This document shows, in pieces, positions 46,950 to 49,396 of a stretch of 49,396 nt of DNA. Below the pieces are notes generated by a model that was given only the letters and a program-made list of their open reading frames with translations, did not search any database and was not told where the DNA came from. This DNA is from Candolleomyces eurysporus (lineage: Eukaryota > Basidiomycota > Agaricomycetes > Agaricales > Psathyrellaceae). Where the stretch lies: assembly GCA_027579435.1 (NCBI GenBank), contig JANBPK010000974.1, positions 1 through 49,396 on the forward strand, read 5' to 3'. The first letter of the stretch is position 1. Each line of letters starts with the position of its first letter. The translations under genes and the position numbers were made by a program.

Positions 46950-48092
46950 TTGTCGATCTACGCTGTCTGGAGAACCGACTACCACGTTAATGCGTACGAG
47001 ATATACCAGGCAGGAACGCTTTGTTCTCTCAACGTCTTCCTTGAATACTTCAGCACACGGCTTACCGCTCAGGTTGGTGGATTTGGATGTCTAGTCTCTG
47101 GAACGCCGCAGTTCTTACACCCGTTCGTAGATCGTAGACACAGTGGTTTCTGTCGTGTCATCACGCTCTGCATCGCTCTGTATTTGTCGTTCAAGCTCGT
47201 GAAGGTAGGTGCCAGAAAATCAGAACGCACCTCATTGATCTCACTTGACACAGGCCACAGGCCTAGATCTCGTGGTCATTCATGATCAAAGTATGTAGGC
47301 CCCCTAGCGCACGTTCAACGAATCCGCCAGGTACGATTACTACACCAACTTATTAGCTGCTTCCTTCGACGTTCTGACTACCGAAATCCCAGCCCTTCCC
47401 TTACCTTGCTTGCAGCTGGAAGTTTTTGTCTTCGTGACGGAATGTCAATGTGGATCGATGTCTTGCTCAACACGGCCATCGCCAAGATTTTCGACCGCAA
47501 TCCAAAGTGCATGTTTGTTTCACTATGTCTGCTGCGGTGCGTTACCCTTACCACCTCGCTAGTTCCCTCGTCTTCGCTCTCTAACTATATCATTTCCCTA
47601 CCTTAATGCAGATTCTGTGCCCTGGATCGTTATGGAACGCCTCTCACCACCTCCGCCCATCTCTGGAGCCATAATAAACATTCTCTTCTCGCCTCTGTAG
47701 GGCTGGCACGCAATCAAACGCGAAAAATGCAAACTCACCGTCGCCGCCTTCATCACAGGCTGGAGCGTGATGTTCTGCTCCATCGTTTTTTACAGATGGA
47801 CCTTCGTCCAGTCGCTTTTCCCGGCTGTCTTCACCGTCACCTCAATCTCCCTCCTCCGATGAGCATCGTCCTGGTATCGTGCGCCACCTTAACTCTGGGA
47901 AGGGGCATGCTGAATACCGTGAGTGTTCATTTTATGATTCTTTGCTGCTTCACACCGACTATCAACTGACGGGCTCTGCTCTCTCGTTCCTATCATCCCC
48001 AGTACCCACTAAAGCAGTCCTTCTGTCCCAAAACTTCACAAAAAAAAGTCTTCAGCCTCGACGACAAGAAAGGTGCATTCGACTTGATCTGA
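46950..48092 (+). pseudogene. Broken gene for a multipass membrane protein
   Basis: Best exon: 47701-47862, reading GWHAIKREKCKLTVAAF then FITGWSVMFCSIVFYRWTF and VQSLFPAVFTVTSISLLR, with two membrane segments, then a stop. One frame over, MSIVLVSCATLTLGRGMLNT (47859-47918) runs to a GTGAGT donor, and 48003-48092 gives YPLKQSFCPKTSQKKVF to AFDLI and a stop. A single indel near 47855 would link them. Upstream pieces (46950-47190, ending LYLSFKLVK at a GTAGGT donor) may belong to the same gene. The first exon is not found and the family is not recognised. Either a recent pseudogene or a sequence error. Confidence 0.35.
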
Positions 48093-48764
48093 ACCAAAGA
48101 AGATTTACTACGTCCAACTTGAGAAACTAACGTGTCTGATCGATAGTCTGGGCCACGTTTTCGCACCTCCCTCAACCTTCCAAGCTGGAAGGACCTTTTC
48201 GATCGTCTTCCACCATTTGAATCACAATTGCTATCTCACTTTTTCTTAATGTTCGTGGATGCCTCTTGAGGGTAAAGGTCATGCAAGTGCATGGACATAC
48301 AGTACTTTGAGAATACATGTTGTGTGTTTAGGCATAACCCCAGTCATGATGAAAAAAGGACTACATCGAGGCTTTTGCAAACACTACTATCAAACCTTAT
48401 TTTGATTAACTTGTGCTCATGGGTGTAGCACCTACACACAGAGATGCACCTGTCAATGCTGGGATCCAAGTTTTTTCCATTCAGCAAGATTGCTGCAAAC
48501 TGTATCTTTTGGTTAGATATTTTTGGTATACTCTGCATTGGGGCCAGAATGTGGTGCAAAATGTGTTTATTGTCTTTTGCCCTTCCACCTTCTGTCCAAG
48601 CCTTGGCCCTCCTTCCTACCATACACCATGGTGAGTTCTCAAGATACAGACAAACAGAAGAGAAAAAACAAATTCATGATAATATACAACAAATACTATA
48701 CATACAAATTCTTAAGAGAGGTAACAGTGACAATGATATTTGGGCTCTAAATCCAAGAAATGAA
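48093..48764. other. AT-rich intergenic stretch
   Basis: 672 bp, visibly more AT-rich than the rest of the window. No gene recognised; it follows the WD40 gene stop. Confidence 0.45.
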
Positions 48765-49396
48765 TTATTTGTGATTCTTTACTATCTCAGAAATGTCAAG
48801 AATATAGACCTGGCCATTTCCACACCCAACAGCTACAGATGAAAATGTAGAGTCAAAAGATGCTGTGAAAACTTGCCAGTTCAATGGAAACCAGCACATT
48901 GGAACCACTGTTTGTGACAAAGGCTGGCCAGTCATTTTGAACTTGACCAGTCCAGAAACAGAGGGGGCATGTTTTGTAAGCCTTGCATAGAGTGTTGAAG
49001 AGTCTGCAAAAAATATGGAAACGGTTTCAAGAGTGCCAGTGGAAAGAAGGGTCCCTGCTTGGCTGTCCCACAGGCAGACTGTGTTATCCTCTGATGCAGA
49101 TACCAGCTGTTGCCCATCAGGTGAGAAGGCAACCCTGTATACACCACTGGAATGGCCTTCAAGAGTGGCAAGAAGGGTTCCTGCTTGGCTGTCCCACAAG
49201 CGCACTGTTGTATCCTCAGATGCAGTTGCTAGTCTCAGCCCATCTGGTGAGAAGGCAACACTGTTTACCCAATTAGAATGGTCTTCAAGAGTTGCAGTAA
49301 GGAATTCTGTTTGGCTGTCCCACAGGCACACAGGCTCACCACCACTAGATACAGATGCCAGCCTTGGCCCATTAGGTGAAAAGGCAACACCATGTA
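48765..49396 (-). CDS. WD40-repeat protein, C-terminal part (runs off the window)
   Basis: One uninterrupted frame from the right edge to a stop at 48765, ~209 residues visible. Repeats of the form HSNWVNSVAFSPDGLRLATAS, EDTTVRLWDSQAGTLLATLE and EGHSSGVYRVAFSPDGQQLV follow each other with very little divergence. The tail (TGQPLSQTVVPMCWF, YILDISEIVKNHK) is not WD40-like. Such near-identical WD40 blocks without introns are typical of fungal NACHT/NLR-like (HET-E, NWD) or similar regulatory proteins, but the N-terminal domain lies outside the window, so the type is not settled. Base composition is AT-richer than its neighbours. Confidence 0.85.
   Translation of the reverse strand, partial: HGVAFSPNGPRLASVSSGGEPVCLWDSQTEFLTATLEDHSNWVNSVAFSPDGLRLATASEDTTVRLWDSQAGTLLATLEGHSSGVYRVAFSPDGQQLVSASEDNTVCLWDSQAGTLLSTGTLETVSIFFADSSTLYARLTKHAPSVSGLVKFKMTGQPLSQTVVPMCWFPLNWQVFTASFDSTFSSVAVGCGNGQVYILDISEIVKNHK

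Noticed and set aside
47069..47251. Minus-strand exon with SEINE joined to SDAERDDTTETTV across a GTGCGT intron
   Set aside because: Splice sites are good, but the opposite strand holds hydrophobic coding frames that fit the downstream exons better; left undecided.
1..49396. CRISPR array, prophage or insertion sequence
   Set aside because: No regularly spaced short repeats, transposase or terminal inverted repeats seen; the window is eukaryotic.

Overview
The window is nuclear DNA from a filamentous fungus, most likely an Agaricomycete basidiomycete. The signs are genes split by many 45-65 bp GT-AG introns, short intergenic gaps on both strands, and a typical mushroom-forming-fungus gene set (paralogous coiled-coil P-loop GTPases, an NYN-domain protein, an F-box/LRR-type protein, an Nhp6-type HMG protein, WD40 repeats). 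No species can be named from this sequence. Single N bases, and several one-base frame breaks at N's or homopolymers, suggest a draft assembly or a heterozygous (dikaryotic) source. Exon structures were worked out by hand from splice sites and reading frame; all family calls are from recognised motifs, not searches.

Left part (1-7.2 kb): two tandem + strand P-loop GTPases with coiled-coil tails and matching intron positions, preceded by a duplicated promoter/5' end whose first copy is a dead stub. Direct repeats lie between the two genes. Next (7.2-16.1 kb): an NYN-domain RNase-like protein, a UBC7-type E2 and an F-box protein, then a large ERCC6L2/Rad26-like SNF2 DNA-repair translocase.

Middle (16.7-33.0 kb): a run of small-molecule metabolism genes: a DOG/GPP-type HAD phosphatase, a DUF1479 protein, a Gfo/Idh/MocA oxidoreductase divergent from an MFS sugar transporter, a PYP1 (YNL010W)-like HAD phosphatase, and a divergent transketolase-like TPP enzyme. 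They could act together on sugars or polyols, but that is inference. Then come housekeeping genes: an Osh4/Kes1-like oxysterol-binding protein and an HMG-box protein.

Right part (37.2-49.4 kb): poorly conserved, repeat-rich DNA. Two paralogous, unrecognised multipass membrane proteins lie in tandem; one has an internal module duplication and the other a 93-bp in-frame tandem repeat. A relic of a third copy lies near 45 kb. There is also an unknown membrane protein divergent from the second paralog, broken gene remnants, and at the right edge the 3' end of a WD40-repeat gene whose remainder lies outside the window.
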